This document shows, in pieces, positions 63,742 to 64,000 of a DNA stretch of 64,000 nt (within the stretch, counting starts at the first letter, position 1; every line of letters starts with the position of its first letter). The stretch is taken from the NCBI RefSeq assembly GCF_004348825.1, contig NZ_SMJU01000003.1, forward strand, positions 1-64,000, read 5' to 3'. The notes beneath the pieces are model-generated. The model was not told the origin of the DNA. It worked only from the letters and a program-made list of their open reading frames with translations, and ran no database searches. The translations under genes and the position numbers were made by a program. This stretch comes from Arundinibacter roseus. Its GTDB lineage: Bacteria > Bacteroidota > Bacteroidia > Cytophagales > Spirosomataceae.

Positions 63742-64000
63742 ATGCTACTCAATCTACATAGCTATTACAGCCTGCGCTACGGCACCATGAGCATCGGGGA
63801 GCTTGTGGAGGGAATGCTCCAAAATGGCTACGACACAGCCGTTTTGACCGATATCAATAATAGCACGGGTGTGCTCGAATTTGTGAAAGCCTGCCGCGAG
63901 CGGGGACTCTATGGCCTGGCCGGGATGGAATTTCGCCGGGCTGATGAGCTCCTTTTTATTGGGGTGGCGATCAACGAAACCGGCTTTCAGGAACTGAACG
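63742..64000 (+). CDS. dnaE: DNA polymerase III alpha subunit, N-terminal part, cut by window edge
   Basis: The frame opens at ATG 63742, 5 bp after dinB, and stays open to the last base (86 codons). The visible part is the PHP domain start: NLHSYYSLRYGTMSIGELV, then AVLTDINNSTGVLEF and GMEFRRADELLFIGVA. This matches the N-terminus of bacterial DnaE. Position after an S24 regulator and a Y-family polymerase suggests an error-prone, SOS-linked DnaE rather than the main replicase (inference); the rest of the gene is outside. Confidence 0.85.
   Translation, partial: MLLNLHSYYSLRYGTMSIGELVEGMLQNGYDTAVLTDINNSTGVLEFVKACRERGLYGLAGMEFRRADELLFIGVAINETGFQELN

Overview
The window reads as a chromosome segment of a member of the Bacteroidota, most likely order Cytophagales (a Spirosoma/Dyadobacter/Runella-like relative; this placement is inference). 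Supporting signs are paired SusC/SusD genes, FecR/ECF-sigma pairs of the Bacteroidetes type, a C-terminal type IX secretion (T9SS) sorting domain, few Shine-Dalgarno-led genes, and many secreted carbohydrate-active proteins. No rRNA, tRNA, CRISPR array or intact insertion sequence was seen.

Layout. 1-360 is the 3' end of an IS5-type transposase. It is followed by an unannotated 37-residue ORF (576-689) with a lasso-peptide-type leader and, 36 bp further on, a T9SS-sorted secreted protein (726-2357). 2584-11173 is one unit: a MacAB-TolC-like tripartite exporter (adaptor, outer-membrane channel, ATPase, two FtsX-type permeases), then an NtrC-type regulator and its membrane histidine kinase. 11190-12194 is an AraD1/GguC-like sugar-acid enzyme on the opposite strand. 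After an AT-rich gap of about 0.9 kb comes a cell-surface protein of about 2000 residues with four near-identical SdrD-B-like repeats (13072-19056). DinB-fold, SulP transporter, quinohaemoprotein dehydrogenase, CE15-type esterase and a 71-residue unknown protein follow (19234-25463).

25559-41026 is a co-directional minus-strand locus of eight genes: ECF sigma, FecR anti-sigma, SusC with a signalling STN domain, SusD, PIG-L deacetylase, DUF5009 acyltransferase-like membrane protein, Tat-exported Gfo/Idh/MocA oxidoreductase, and a HEAT-repeat protein with two DUF1080 domains. 41394-43961 is a stand-alone TonB-dependent receptor. 44639-45659 is a two-gene cassette of a glycine-zipper small protein and a zeta-toxin-like kinase. 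45794-55487 is a second minus-strand locus with the same sigma/FecR/SusC/SusD order, this time carrying two sulfatases. The two loci are probably cell-surface-signalling glycan-uptake systems derived from a common ancestor. One appears aimed at amino-sugar or 3-keto-glycoside chemistry and the other at sulfated glycans.

56261-64000 holds a large FtsX-type permease, a SNF2 helicase, and an SOS-mutagenesis-like cassette. The cassette is an XRE-S24 (LexA-like) regulator divergent from a Y-family polymerase (dinB) and the start of dnaE. A perfect 9-5-9 inverted repeat (62551-62573) sits in the divergent promoter region and is a strong operator candidate. The items most worth following up are the orphan lasso-type precursor, the glycine-zipper/zeta pair, this operator with its cassette, and the MocA/DUF1080/PIG-L/DUF5009 combination.
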